DNA of 64,000 nucleotides from Malurus cyaneus samueli (lineage: Eukaryota > Chordata > Aves > Passeriformes > Maluridae). Every line of letters starts with the position of its first letter. Positions within the stretch are counted from its first letter, which is position 1. The stretch spans positions 28,572,076-28,636,075 of the forward strand of contig CM019236.1 of the NCBI GenBank assembly GCA_009741485.1, given 5' to 3'. Shown piece by piece: positions 26,453 to 39,300 of the stretch. The position numbers were made by a program, and so were the translations under genes. Below the pieces are notes generated by a model. That model was not told the origin of the DNA. It saw nothing but the letters and a program-made list of their open reading frames with translations, and did no database searches.

Positions 26453-27033
26453 TGTAGTGGTTTGACCTTGCTGGGGTGCCAACGTGTCCACACTAAGCCA
26501 CTAATTCTATCCTTTCCTAGTGCGAGAGGGGAGAGAAGAAAGTGGACAACAACATGTAGGCTAAGACAGTTTACTAAAACAGGATAAAAAAAAAGGCAAG
26601 CAAAATTTTGCATGCACACAGACAAGGAAAAGTTAGTCTCCCCAATCAGCAAGTGATGTTTAGATGCTCCCTTGGAGAACGGGCTTTAGCATGCATAGTG
26701 GTTGCTCCAGAAAGCAAACGCTGCAGAGTGAAAAATGCCCCTCCCTTGTTCCTCCTCTCACCTTAGCTTTTACATCTGTGTGGATGTCACATAGTGTGGA
26801 ACATCCCTGGGCCCATTTGGGTCACGCCGACCTGGCTGTGTCCCCTCCCAGGATCTTGTCCTCTCCCAGCCCCCTGATGAGGGTAGAAAGAATGTTAGAG
26901 GGACAGTGCTGTTCGAGCAGCAGCCAAAATACTGCCTGTGTGATCAACACCCTTCCAGCTGCCAATGTAAAGCACAACACTGTGGAGGGCTGCTAAGGAA
27001 ATGAACTCTATCTCAGTCAGAATAAAACCAGCA
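26453..27033 (-). mobile_element. ERVL-like LTR (upstream copy of B)
   Basis: A long terminal repeat of about 580 bp on the minus strand, with TG...CA ends when read in that sense (start at about 27,033, end at 26,453). On the plus strand it begins 'tgtagtggtttgacc' and ends with the block 'aactctatctcagtcag' and 'ccagca'. These are the terminal signatures of a very common bird LTR. LTRs drive and terminate transcription of endogenous retroviruses. This copy is diverged, has the same flanks as its partner at 35,793-36,372, and so is not an independent insertion. Confidence 0.7.
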
Positions 27034-29720
27034 GTTTCCAGGAACATTGACGACAAATTAGCAAGACAGAGTGATTGCAACACCAAATGATTTCTTGAAC
27101 ATAAGCAAACAGGAGAACCACAAGGAAAAAATCAAGTTGTGTTATATGTTTACAACAGTGCACATTTGAAATGATTACAGAGAAAGTAATATCATTAATT
27201 TCAAGTTTTAGGGATATCTCATTAGAGTGAACTAACTTTCACTTTGTGTTGTGGAGCATCCCATTCTTTAAGCTGTCTCAAAGATTTCTATACTTTGTCC
27301 GAAGGCAAATCACACAGGCATGTCATGTTCATTTAATGTGAGGAATAGTGTCAACATTGATAAATAATCATCTTCACACTGGCATATTTAAGATGGAAGC
27401 TTTAAATGAAAAGAGGAAGAAGAAATATCCTAAAGGGTAATAACCTGAAACAGAGAGTAGTGAACAAAGCAAAATGGAGACATAGAACATTCCCACAGAC
27501 ACTGTTGAAAAGACAGTGAGAAACTTAGGAGTTTGTATTATCTAACACAGAAGAAAATATATGTAATTCTGAACCAAGTCTAAAAGAGATAGTTGAAGGT
27601 TGTTTTTTTCTTGCATTAGTGCTACCTTTTAAAAAATTTCATCATATAATGTCAAAAATTAAGTCTCTAGAATTTTGATGAGGCACTGCTAGTGTTCTAC
27701 TGTGTGAAAATAAGTTCATGCAAATATTCTCCATTTTCTTAATTCCTAAAAGGTCATTCCCAAATACAAATACATAATTAACCATACCCTTCCCTGCTCA
27801 CCTTCTAAACACTTCCTTTCAGTTAATTAATGCTATTAGAGAACTATCACACGTCATCTAGCTTCTTCTGTCTCCAAAATAGAATACATGGCATCAGGAC
27901 TCTTTTCATATCTGTCTTTATATATCACAGCCTGATATCATCCAATTCATGCATTTTTGAGGGAGATGAATTCCTTCATTATCTGTAGTTTTCATTGAGA
28001 TATCAATAGGAACCAATGGGATTTAGTTCTGTTAGGAAAATAATATCTTTTCATTAGGTAATATTCTAAACATGGCCATAGAACAAGATGGTTTATTCCT
28101 GTGCCAGGTTTATACTTGTGGAAGCGTTCACCATAAACCAGAAGACACTTGGTTGAGTAAGGTGTAAAATAGATCCTGAGTGAACTTTCATCATCAAGAA
28201 AAGAAGGAGTTTGATATCAGACCTCACTTACCACCCATTATCATAACCATGTAGTTACTTCAATATTTGAAACATATCATCCACTGCATTTGTAGCAATT
28301 TTTAAGAGCACTTTTGCTCAGAAAATTGAAATGTAATACTGTACAGAAGACAAAACCAAAGCCAACAGAACAATCATACTCTTTTCAGCTCATGTCTAGA
28401 GCTGAATATGTCTTTCCACTCTGCACTGGAATGAATATCATCCATTACCTTTGTTTTTCCACAAAATGAAGATTCTCTATACAAAAATAAAATAAATAAA
28501 ATAACTTGTTTATAAAAAGCTGGTATGATCCATGGATTTTATTCAACATATTCTGTAAATATAAATGAATTATATAAACTGACATATGCAGACTTTGAGT
28601 TCAACTGCAAATGTAACATCAGCATTTTATACATGAACTTACACAAGAGAGATAGCTTTGTAAAGGATAGATTTCATAGTCTTGATCATATTTTCTTAGG
28701 TTTTATCCAAAGCAGGATGAATCCTGAGAAAATATGACACTGAAAAGTAACCATTGTCATTTGTAAAATAATCTGGAGAAAGAAAAGGAGACCGCATTAA
28801 TGTTACATTTAATCTTTACACACTCAGTCAAAAACACAATCCAAAATCAAAATGGATTTTGAAGCATCAACAAATGTTCGCCAAAGAAAGTGCCAACCTT
28901 CATTTGCTTTGTCTGCAATATTTCACTGCAGAGACAGAAAACCACATTTGACCATGAATGGGTCTTGTGGGACTTCATTCCACAGCTGTTCTTTAAGGAT
29001 AGTAAATATGTCCTTCAGCTATTACAGTTTTCAAAGAATGCCCATGACTGTGTTTTGGGGTATCAATCTTCTTTCTCACTCATCTTTGATTGCACATTGG
29101 CATTTTATAAGAACAGAAATTGAAAAATGGGCATCATGAGAACCAACTTTTCAAAGAATCACCATTCTTGATCTCTGTTACCCTGTAATTAAACTCTTTG
29201 TGTGTGCTCTCCTTTGAGATGTTTTTATAATTATTGTTTTATAGTCTAATAATAATTCTACATGATGCATTTTGCCTATTTATGCTTTCGTTTTTCAAGA
29301 TCTGAAAGGAATACATTTTAGTATCTGTTATAATAAATAACTATTTCATGCGGACAGACAATTTATTAATTTGAAGGAATGGAAGTACTGTTCAAAACTA
29401 AAATAGCTCCTTTAGCACAACTTTGCTAAAGACACAATATGAAACAGAGCTTTCCTGAGACACAAAAAATAAAGGGACATTGCCTGTGTGATGTAGTGAG
29501 TGGTGGATGGGGGAACTACTCAGAATCATGGCAATTCACAAGAGAACAGAAAATTGTCCATTCATGTCACAGCCCCAGCTGTTTCTTCCCCTCCAGTTTC
29601 CCCAGTACGGGTCAAAAGTAAGTCCTGTCTGTTTAAACAAAAGATCCTAAAACAATATTGCTCAAAGGTTGTTTGTAATACTGTAACCAGATATGATGTA
29701 GCAGAAATGCACTAATGGGA
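27034..29720. other. Unique DNA inside B, no gene seen
   Basis: AT-rich DNA that matches 36,373-39,078 almost base for base apart from small indels. Frames of 70-95 codons (28,525-28,737 and 28,852-29,139) change or break in the other copy and carry no recognisable motif. Confidence 0.65.
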
Positions 29721-29721
29721 T

Positions 29722-30155
29722 AGTCCCGCGACCGTTAAATTGCGTATACAATTGCGGTGGCAATACTGTTCTCAAGAAGCCGAACTACGCCTGCTATCGG
29801 AAGGTTGATTGAAGAGCAAAGGGGGGACTTGTATGTTACCATGGGAAGCGCACACCTATACGTAGCCGTACATTCGTCTAGCAATAAAGGCTCGCACACA
29901 TGAGAATACTATGTCACCACACAGAACGACGGTCCAAAAGGTATATGGCATGAAATTTGGAACACAAGCTCGCGAAAGAAAAAGAAACTGAACTTTTTCT
30001 TTCTCTTGTGGAAGTTCCCTGCAAACACTCAGATAGTCATGCAGAATTCGCTGTCACCAAGTTTTACAGGCTTACTGTAACTAATGTTAATTTTCCACGG
30101 TAACTGACCGACAGTACTGAGTGTTCAAGGTCTCATCTAGGGCCTTGTTCTGCTG
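29722..30155. other. Third low-fidelity block at the B copy junction
   Basis: Clean sequence gives way abruptly after 'aatgggatagtcc'. The noisy text then tracks 39,080-39,400, with islands such as 'aaagaaaaagaaac' near 29,977 and 'cttactgtaactaatgtta' near 30,072. The second copy of B begins just beyond. Confidence 0.7.
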
Positions 30156-33100
30156 CGGCTCCCCAAAATAGTTCCGTTTTCTAACATTAAAATTTTAATG
30201 GTTGCCAACAAAGGAGTATGGGTATTTTTTCTTTGCATCTGCTCTTTTTCTTCGCAATAATATTCTACTCATTTGCCAGATATGCTACTCATACCAGCTA
30301 GGTCCATAGGTAATTTAGCAGCCTTTTACTGCACCTTTTTTTCACTCTTTTTCCTTTTTCTCTGAACTTATCATGCTCCACCACAATTTATAGATTACAA
30401 AATTTATTTACTAACTTTTACTGCATATGTTCCATCACTGCTTTGATTCTGACTGTTTACTTTTATCTACTTTTTGCCCACTACCATACTGTAAATATAT
30501 TTTCATGGGAAGCAGGGGGCTTTTCTTCTCTATTGTTGATTTCTGCACTACCAGTGTTATCTCGTCAGGTGGTTGCAGGTACAGATAGCAGAAGGCAGTG
30601 ACAATCTTCCAACTAGCCTGATGTGTAAGCTTGCCCCTACTGATGGTTTTATCTCATCTACGTGGAGTCAAACCGTGTCTCATAATTAGTTCATCGTGTA
30701 CTTACTCCCCTGTAGCAGGATAAGTAAACACTGCTCACTGCCAGCCTCTGTGCTGCAGAGTTCTAAGGATGATTTTCTTGGAAAACTAGCAAACAAAAGA
30801 TTGTATTTCATTTGCTTCCTTTAAAACAACAAACAGCTTGATTTTTTTACTAGCTTGTTTTCTAGTAAAATGACCTTTCATTATTTATTTTGTTGCACTG
30901 ATGAAGAAATGCTCAGTGTCAGCTAGTTTTCCAGTATTCATTGATAGCCATTAAAAGAAAAATTCTGAGATCAGGTAGGCTGGAGGCACATCAAACGCTG
31001 TGTCATTTGTTGATAAGGTTTTTCAGAGGCATTGCTGTGCTCCTCTGAGATGACATCTAAAGCCAAACAACAAGGACCCTTGATTGTTAAAGTGAGAAGA
31101 GCAAACTGGCTTGATGAAGATAAGATTATAGTGTCTCTCATGTGAAACCTAAAATAGAAAAACCAAATTAAATAAAGTATAAGCCTGCACAGAGGATTTT
31201 GAAGTTGATTTAATGGCATGCTATCACTTTCACTATGTTTAATACTCTTATGAGCTTACTGAGTTGCACACACAGTCTCATTTCCATTCAAAGCAACCTT
31301 TATCACAATGCACCAGTTACTTTTTGTCTTCAGGGTACAGTAATTATGCTGACACACTGCAAAAAAATTATTCAATAAACACATCTGAAAATGCCACATT
31401 ACACACATTTAAATTTCCTCCTTTCACTCAAGGATCACACCTTGGTATGATCTCAAGATACTCATTTGATGACGGTAGCTAAACTAGGAATTGTAACTTC
31501 ATTTTCACATCCCAAGTAATATAGCTTGCAATTTTGTACTCTGCTATCTACCACTACTCAGAAAATTGGAAGACAATCTCTTTTTATTGAATGTAGGTTT
31601 TGCTGCATTTGGACAGCTGCTATAGTTACACAATTCAAGACAAGACATTTACTTAATTTTTTTCTGAAGAAAACAGGACAGCTACTAAAAATGTCACCTG
31701 TATATGCTGGTAGGAATTAAAACTCTTACTGCAGCTACTGAAGAGGGTAAAAATTAAAAAATAAACCAACTAGATTTAGATGAGAATATCCTAAAACTCT
31801 TGTTCATTTATAATTTTCATAAAATTGTTTACAGGAATGGGTGGCTTAAAAATATCTTTATTCTCAAAAAAAAAAAAAGGGAACTCTAGGAAGTCAATTT
31901 AAATTTAAAAATACTGTTTAAAAATATGTGAAATAAAAAAAAAATTACTCTATGTTTTTTACATGAAAAAAGGAATAAATGTGTTTACACTGAAACAAAC
32001 TGAAAAAGAAAACTAAGTTTTTGGAAATGTCAAAAAAAAAAATGGGTGGATTACCATGATCTCATTGTCCTATTATCTTTTCCTTTATGTTAACTTAAAA
32101 AAAAAAAAAAAAAAAAGAATTATGCAAAATTTGAGGCAAGTAAAGTCTGACACCATTTCTGCCCTAATTGAAAAATATTTTATAACCTTAGTGACATTGA
32201 TATCCAGAGTTTACTCCTCTGTCTCAAAGACAATTTCCTCAACTTTTGATGCCAAAGGTCTAACAAGAAGTTCCTAAAAAACCCTCATTTTTCTATCATA
32301 ATCCAAATCATACTCACTTTTCTGCTTGCACAACCTAAATGAACCAGAAATCAAAATGTAAACGGATGTGTCAACAAATGGTGAATCCTGGTGAGAAGAG
32401 GCAGGTTCTCTATCTCTGGATTTCTGTCTTTTGTGTCAGTCTGTATTGGTTTTTCTTCATGTGAGGGCAGAAACAAACATGGAATTGTCTCTAGGATAGA
32501 AGTAGAGTTTTGGTGATTCCAATTGCTAATTCTGTTTCTTCGGTTTTCCAATTACATGACATGGTTGCCTGACTTTATCTAGCTTTGAACAGAAGCAGAT
32601 GTGAGAAATGGTACAAAGATCCAAGGTTTACCCCTTTCTACAAATCTAATTTCCACATACTCCCATTTGATTGTTAGCATGTAACTCCAGTTTCAATCCT
32701 TAGCACAATGGGCTTCTTAGGCAGATTAAGGTCAGAGTTTAGTACAGCCACAGCTGGGAAGGGCATATGATGCCTTCTAACTCTTTCATCAAAGTTTATC
32801 TCTGCTAAGCACAGCAATACAACCTTCTCTCCTCATGGGTGCTGTTAACAGGCTTGTTAATTAGTCATCAATAGCTGTCAAATTGTTAAACAAGAAGCAA
32901 ACACCCAATGGTAACAGTATTAAGCTACGGAATTGCTGATGAGCTCCTGACTTCAGTAACTTGTTATTTGAAATTTAGAACATGTTCTCCTCCACTGAAG
33001 TCCTGTGGCAGAGTTTCTGTTCCTGACTGTATAATCAGGTGATTAGTGGTGGAGAAGTCCTGACTGAAGCATTCTACAGTGAATATTCTGCTGTGCTAAA

Positions 33101-33787
33101 AGACAGAAAATGTTTGCATTTCAACACAAACCCAAGGTCATCAGTCACTCTGGTAACACAAATCACTGTATGGATGAAGTGAATGACTTGACTTTAAAAT
33201 CTGCTGGGGAAAGAAGGAAAGGAATGTTTTGCCCAATTTTTTTTTTTTTTTTTTTTCCTAAGCCACTTTAGAAATGCAGCAGGAAACTGCTTGTTACTTA
33301 TTGATGCTGAAAGAGAAGAACGAGCCTGCCAAATGGCAGACTGATGATATAAACTTCTGGCAATCTTTTGCCTCTTTTGAAAGTATGTTTCCAAGTAAAA
33401 TACAAATCCTTACCTATCACTGCAGCAGCCCTTATATGAACTCCAGCAGACAGTTAAAGCTGAACTTTTACAAGTTGGGAGCCTGGGCATTTCCTCAGAC
33501 ATGCTCATGTATTAAAAGAAAACACATCACACTATATAAGTGTGGATTTATGTTTAACTCTTGTGGTGAAATGCTTGGCAATGCTGGCAAGAGTGATTTT
33601 GCGTCACACTAAGTTGTGCTACAGTTGAGCTCAAAAGCCATAGAAAGCACCTCATTTCTGTTCAAACAGTGGAAAAAAAAACCTCAGTTTTCAATTACCA
33701 TCTCACTCCTGGTGGCATGATTTACTGCTGAGCTCTTCAGGTTTCCTAGTAAGGTCTGAGTCTTCCACAGAGGACACACAACCCGGT
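30156..33787. other. AT-rich unique DNA, left part of B
   Basis: No gene was seen. Open frames of up to 112 codons (33,274-33,612) lie across the T-run region and are disrupted in the other copy. No repeat family was recognised apart from homopolymers. Confidence 0.6.
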
Positions 33788-33829
33788 CAAATTATTTGCT
33801 ATTTCAGTTTTGAAATAGCAAATAATTTG
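33788..33829. repeat. Perfect 19-bp hairpin, 4-nt loop
   Basis: The arm at 33,788-33,806 (core ATTATTTGCTATTTCA) pairs exactly with 33,811-33,829 across the loop GTTT. The counterpart at about 23,742-23,786 keeps the GCTATTTCA/TGAAATAGC core but has changes in both outer arms. It could be a remnant of a small inverted-repeat element or a structured transcript, but nothing proves expression. Confidence 0.85.
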
Positions 33830-34329
33830 TTTTTCTGAGCACAATAGGGTTGCACACATACAGGCCCTAATCTGAAAACCACTGTAGTCAGTGGGAATCA
33901 TTCCAGTGATTGCAGCAGCTTTTTGTCAACTGCTTGATGACATCTTGATTTGAGATGTGTCTGTTGGCATTGCTGATTTTTAAATTGGTGTTTTTGAAAG
34001 AGGGGGAAGTATCAATAGCTTGCCATGTTCTTGTGGCTTGAGACTGTGCTAAAAATGTCTTCTCACACAGACATTTTATAAAGATTTGACAAAAAGAGAC
34101 CTGCAATTATTTTTGGCGAATTATTGTATGGCTGGCTAGTTTTATAGTCTATAGCTAGACAACAAAAACCCCTGAAAGACCCAGAAAAGTATAGCAGTAT
34201 CTTTACACATATTTTCAGCATATTGTTGTTCATGACATTTCAAATTCTCCTGTCTGCTAGTCTCTCAGACCCTGTTAATAGCTACAAAAAGAAATATACT
34301 GTCGGCAGACTGCACACATTAAAAAAAGG

Positions 34330-34850
34330 CCACTGGTGTCTATCGCATGTGAGAGTCTACATGACGTACCTTCAGTCATGTTTTCTACCCATGCAGCGTC
34401 GTCCTGCCACAATGCAGCAGCCCAGATGGGTTTGCCCCTGCTTTGCCAATTGGTCTTCCACTGCTGCAGCCACCCTCACATGGCATCAGCCACCATCCAA
34501 TAGTTGGTACAGAGATAAAGAATGGGCCACTTTTCTGGCTCAGCAATCTCTAGGGCTAGCTGGATAACGTTCATTTCTACGGGTTGGCTTGACCCACCTT
34601 CCCCTTCAGCAGCCTCCATGACTCATAATGTGGGACTGCACGCAGCAGCTTTTCACCTCCAGTGCTTTTTTTATCACATGACAGGATCTATCAGTAAATA
34701 GAGCACAGCCTCTCCTGTTTTCGGGTAACTCATTATGTGGTGGTCCTTCTTGGGCACAAACCAGCTTCTCAGGCAATACTGCAACGTCTCTGGCCTCTGA
34801 GCAGTTCATAATCCCTTCGCAGATTCCTGAGAAATTGGGTTTCCCCATTT
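34330..34850 (-). pseudogene. ERVL-like pol relic (RNase H region), broken
   Basis: On the minus strand an 80-codon frame (34,848-34,606) contains GCALFTDRSCH, which fits the start of a retroviral RNase H domain. A second frame further along (about 34,525-34,410) reads KWPILYLCTNYWMVADA and then, after an in-frame stop, WLQQWK and RGKPIW. This is the next conserved RNase H stretch of ERVL-type pol. RNase H removes the RNA strand during reverse transcription. The two parts are in different frames. The second motif shows TN where a catalytic 'TD' would be expected. The gene is dead. Its noisy partner lies at about 24.2-25.2 kb. Confidence 0.6.
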
Positions 34851-34859
34851 GGGCTCATT

Positions 34860-35215
34860 GTGTAATTAATGCTACCCACTCACTCCATGTAGCGCTGGTT
34901 GTGTGATGTGCTGAGGGGAGACTTCATATTTAATTTGCCTTGCTCCTTTCAATTTCTTTGTTAAAGGACTTGCCTTTTAATCTAACCTTTCCTTTCCTAT
35001 TATAATTTCCTCTCCTTAATTTTCTACTTCTTCCTGTTCTTCTTGCTCCCATACTAATTGGTGGTATGGGGCCATAACTTGCCTAGTTCATTTTTTTTGT
35101 TTTCATTACTGGGGCAATTACTGCAGCTGTTGTGGTTTGAGTCTGTGTCTCAGCCAGAGTATCCTCAAATGTAGTTTTTGTTCCTGCCTTAACTACAGTC
35201 CTCTGAAAGGGCAAG
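34860..35215 (-). pseudogene. ERVL-like gag relic, broken
   Basis: A minus-strand stretch near 35,165-35,105 reads LAETQTQTTTAAVIAPV, followed by a basic segment. This is a low-complexity T-rich segment typical of the N-terminal part of gag in bird ERVL-like elements. Gag forms the particle core. The fragment lies between the LTR (35,793-36,372) and the pol relic in the expected order, but most of gag and the rest of pol have been deleted and frames shift. Assignment rests on motif and context. Confidence 0.45.
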
Positions 35216-35792
35216 ATGTTGTTGGTTTTTATGGAGATAATAAAAGCACCCTTCCATCAGTCAAAGGACGAGTTTGCTAGGGGACATGTGCCTGTTCAGG
35301 TGTAAAATCCCAGGGACAGGGAGGTGATGACTGCCCTAGGAACCTGCCCAAATCTTTCCAATCATCCTGACATCCAGGAACTCAGCACCTCAGAGAAGAC
35401 TTGAATAGCTCCTCACCTAATGCTCTTACACCAGTACGGTGAAAAATTCTGTTAATTCTATAGTGTACCAGCAGTATTAGCTAATATCACCAATAGTATT
35501 GAACAGCTTACATTAGGATAAGTATCAACCATGGAGGTCTGCATCATACAAACATTTCCAGCCACCTTGCACAGGGAGAAGGAGGCGTGTTGACTCCTCA
35601 TCTTTGTTTGCGCTAACATATTGTGCCTAAATTCAGTCAAGTAAAGTGATAAGCAGTGCAGCTCACAAATGCCCTGTCCCCCCCAGAAGCTTGCTACTAT
35701 TTACCATTTAGCTACTATTTACCATTTTCTATAGCATTCAATATACATACAACTGCCTTTATCTCACTCCACACTACACACACAAAAAGGCC
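35216..35792 (-). other. Presumed leader between LTR and gag relic
   Basis: About 580 bp between the LTR and the gag-like stretch. No open frame or primer-binding site was identified with confidence. Part of it may be host DNA if the element was rearranged. Confidence 0.3.
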
Positions 35793-36372
35793 TGTAGTGG
35801 TTTGACCTTGGCTGGGTGCCAGGTGTCCACTAAGCCACTTTATCACTCCCTTTCCTAGTGCGAGAGGGGAGAGAAGAAAGTGGACAACAACATGTAGGCT
35901 AAGACAGTTTACTAAAACAGGATAAAAAAAAAGGCAAGCAAAATTTTGCATGCACACAGACAAGGGAAAAGTTAGTCTCCCCATCAGCAAGTGATGTTTA
36001 GATGCTTCCTTGGAGAACGGGCTTTAGCATGCATAGTGGTTGCTCCAGAAAGCAAACGCTGCAGAGTGAAAAATGCCCCCTCCCTTGTTCCTCCTCTCAC
36101 CTTAGCTTTTACATCTGTGTGGATGTCACATAGTGTGGAACATCCCTTGGGCCCATTTGGGTCAGCCGACCTGGCTGTGTCCCCTCCCAGGATCTTGTCC
36201 TCTCCCAGCCCCCTGATGAGGGTAGAAAGAATGTTAGAGGGACAGTGCTGTTCAGCAGCAGCCAAAATACTGCTGTGTGATCAACACCCTTCCAGCTGCC
36301 AATGTAAAGCACAACACTGTGAGGGCTGCTAAGGAAAAATGAACTCTATCTCAGTCAGAATAAATACCAGCA
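35793..36372 (-). mobile_element. ERVL-like LTR, 5' LTR position (downstream copy of B)
   Basis: About 580 bp on the minus strand with TG...CA ends. In that sense it runs from a 'TGCTGG' start at 36,372 to 'CCACTACA' at 35,793. It carries an AGTAAACTGTCTTAGCC block near its 3' end that corresponds to the 'AAACTGTCTTTATC' region of common bird LTRs. Gag and pol relics follow in the same sense at lower coordinates, so it occupies the 5' LTR position of a degraded provirus. No 3' LTR was found. The plus-strand frame at 35,991-36,332 and the minus-strand frame at 35,984-36,265 are frames through the LTR and are not genes. Confidence 0.7.
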
Positions 36373-39300
36373 GTTATCCAGGAACATTGAGACAAATTAG
36401 CAAGACAGAGTGATTGCACACCAAATGATTTCTTGAACATAAGCAAACAGGAGAACACAAGGAAAAAATCAAGTGTGTGTATATGTTTACAACAGTGCAC
36501 ATTTGAAATGATTACAGAGAAAGTAATATCTTAATTTCAAGTTTTAGGGATATCTCATTAGAGTGAACTAACTTTCACTTGTGTTGTGGAGCATCCCATT
36601 CTTAAGCTGTCTCAAAGATTTCTATACTTTGTCCGAAGGCCTAATCACACAGGCATGTCATGTTCATTGTAATGTGAGAGAATAGTGTCAACATTGATAA
36701 ATATATCATCTTCACACTGGCATATTTACAGATGGAAGCTTTAAATGAAAAGAGGAAGAAGAAATATTCCTAAAGGGTAATAACCTGAAACATGAAGAGT
36801 AGTGAACAAAGCAAAATGGAGACATAGAAACATTTCCCACAGACACTGTTGAAAAGACAGTGAGAAACTTAGGAGTTTGTATTCTAACACAGAAGAAAAA
36901 TATGTAATTCTGAACCAAGTCTAAAAGAGATAGTTGAAGGTTGTTTTTTTCTTGCATTAGTGCTACCTTTTAAAAATTTCATCATATTAATGTCAAAATT
37001 AAGTCTTCTAGAATTTTGATGAGGCACTGCTAGTGTTCTACTGTGAAAATAAGTTTCATGCAAATATTTCTCCATTTTCTTAATTCCTAAAAGGTCATTC
37101 CCAAATACAAATACATAATAACATACCCTTCCCTGCTTCACCTTCTAAACACTTCCCTTTCAGTTAATTAATGCTATTAGAGAACTATCACACGTCATCT
37201 AGCTTCTTCTGTCTCCAAATAGAATACATGGCATCAGGACTCTTTTCATATCTGTCTTTATATATCACAGCCTGATATCATCCAATTCATGCATTTTTGA
37301 GGGAGATGAATTCCTTCATTATCTGTAGTTTTTCATTGAGATATCAATAGGAACCAATGGGATTAGTTCTGTTAGGAAAATAATATCTTTTCATTAGGTA
37401 ATATTCATAAACTATGGCCCATAGAACAAGATGGTTTATTCCTGTGCCAGGTTTATACTTGTGGAAGCGTTCACCATAAACCAGAAGACACCTTGGTTGA
37501 GTAAGGTGTAAAATAAGGACCTGAGTGAACTTTCATCATCAAGAAAAGAAGGAGTTTGATATCAGACCTCACTTACCACCCATTATCATAACCATTAGTT
37601 ACTTCAATATTTGAAACATATCATCCACTGCATTTGTAGCAATTTTTAAGAGCACTTTTGCTCAGACAAATTGAAATGTAATACTGTACAGAAGACAAAA
37701 CCAAAGCCAACAGAACAATCATACTCTTTTCAGCTCCATGTCTAGAGCTGAATATGTCTTTCCACTCTGCACTGGAATGAATATCATCCATTACCTTTGT
37801 TTTTCCACAACAATGAAGATTCTCTATACAAAAATAAATAAATAAAATAACTTGTTTATAAAAAGCTGGTATGATCCATGGATTTTATTCAACATATTCT
37901 GTAAATATAAATGAAGTTATAAACTGACATATGCAGACTTTGAGTTCAACTGCAAATGTAACATCAGCATTTTATACATGAACTTACACAAGAAGAGATA
38001 GCTTTGTAAAGGATAGATTTCATAGTCTTGATCATATTTTCCTTAGGTTTTTTCCAAAGCAGGATGAATCCTGAGAAAGTATGACACTGAATAGTAACCA
38101 TTGTCATTTGTAAAATAATCTGGAGAAAGAAAGGAGACCGCATTAATGTTACATTAATCTTTACACACTCAGTCAAAACACAATCCAAAATCAAAATGGA
38201 TTTTGAAGCATCAACAAATGTCTGCCAAAAACTTGTGCCAACCTTCATTTGCTTTGTCTGCAATATTCACTGCAGAGACAGAAAACACATTTGACCATGA
38301 ATGGGGTCTTGTGGGACTTCATTCCACAGCTGTTCTTTAAGGATTTAGATAAAATATGTCCTTCAGCTATTACTAGTTTTCAAGAATGCCCATGACTGTG
38401 TTTTGGGGTATCATAATACTTCTTTCCTACTATCTTTGATTGCACATTGGCATTTTATAAAACAGAAATTGAAAAATGGGCATCATGAGAACCAACTTTT
38501 CAAAGAATCACCATTCTTGATCTCTGTTACCCTGTAATTAAACTCTTTTGTGTTGCTCTCCTTTGAGATGTTTTTTATAATTATTGTTTTTATAGTCTAA
38601 TAATAATTCTAATGATGCATTTTGCCTATTTATGCTTGTGCTTTTTCAAGATCTGAAAGGAATACATTTTTAGTATCTGTTATAATAAAATAACTATTTC
38701 ATGCGACAGACAATTTATTAATTTGAAGGAATGGAAGTACTGTTCAAAAACTAAATAGCTCCTTTTAGCACAACTTTGCTAAAAGACACAATATGAAACA
38801 GAGCTTTCCTGAGACACAAAAAAATAAAGGGACATTGCCTGTGTGATGTAGTGAGTGGGTGGATGGGGAGACTAGCTCAGAATCATGGCAATTCACAAGA
38901 GAACAGAAAATTGTCCATTCATGTCACAGCCCCCAGCTGTTTTCTTCCCCTCCAGTTTCCCCAGTACGGGTCAAAAGTAAGTCCTGTCTGTTTAAACAAA
39001 AGATCCTAAACAATATTGCTCAAAGGTGTTTGAATACTGTAACCAGATATGATGTAGCAGAAATGCACTAATGGGATAGTCCGGACCTTAAGTGCCAATT
39101 TCGTGCACTAGAGATCCTGCTATTGGTTTGCTGTCTTGGACTTTACATGGGGAGAGAAATCATGTATCTCTTCTTGGCAATAAAAACCGTAAAAAAATAA
39201 AATTCTAGGAATTCAGAATTACAAGCTGCAGAAAGAAAAAGAAACCTGAACTATTTTCTTTCTCTTGTGGAAAGTTCCCTAAACACTCAGATATCATGCA

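Larger units (their letters stand above)
19500..30155. repeat. Duplication B, upstream copy
   Basis: This is the direct-orientation partner of about 30,340-39,400. Anchors: 'atcatgctccaccac' at 19,531 and 30,370; the 'gagaagagcaaactggcttgatgaag' block near 20,490 and 31,090; 'aggcttgttaattagtcatcaatagctgtcaaattgtt' near 22,763 and 32,850; 'gacgagtttgctaggggacatg' near 25,935 and 35,268; and 'accagatatgatgtagcagaaatgcactaatgggatagtcc' near 29,690 and 39,045. Fidelity alternates: noisy to about 22.4 kb, fair to about 24.1, noisy to about 25.88, good to 29.72 and noisy to about 30.15. The copy is longer than its partner because of the inserted noise. Confidence 0.85.

Noticed and set aside
35984..36332. 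Frames of 93 and 113 codons on opposite strands
   Set aside because: Both lie inside the LTR, which is noncoding. They arise from its GC-richer composition.
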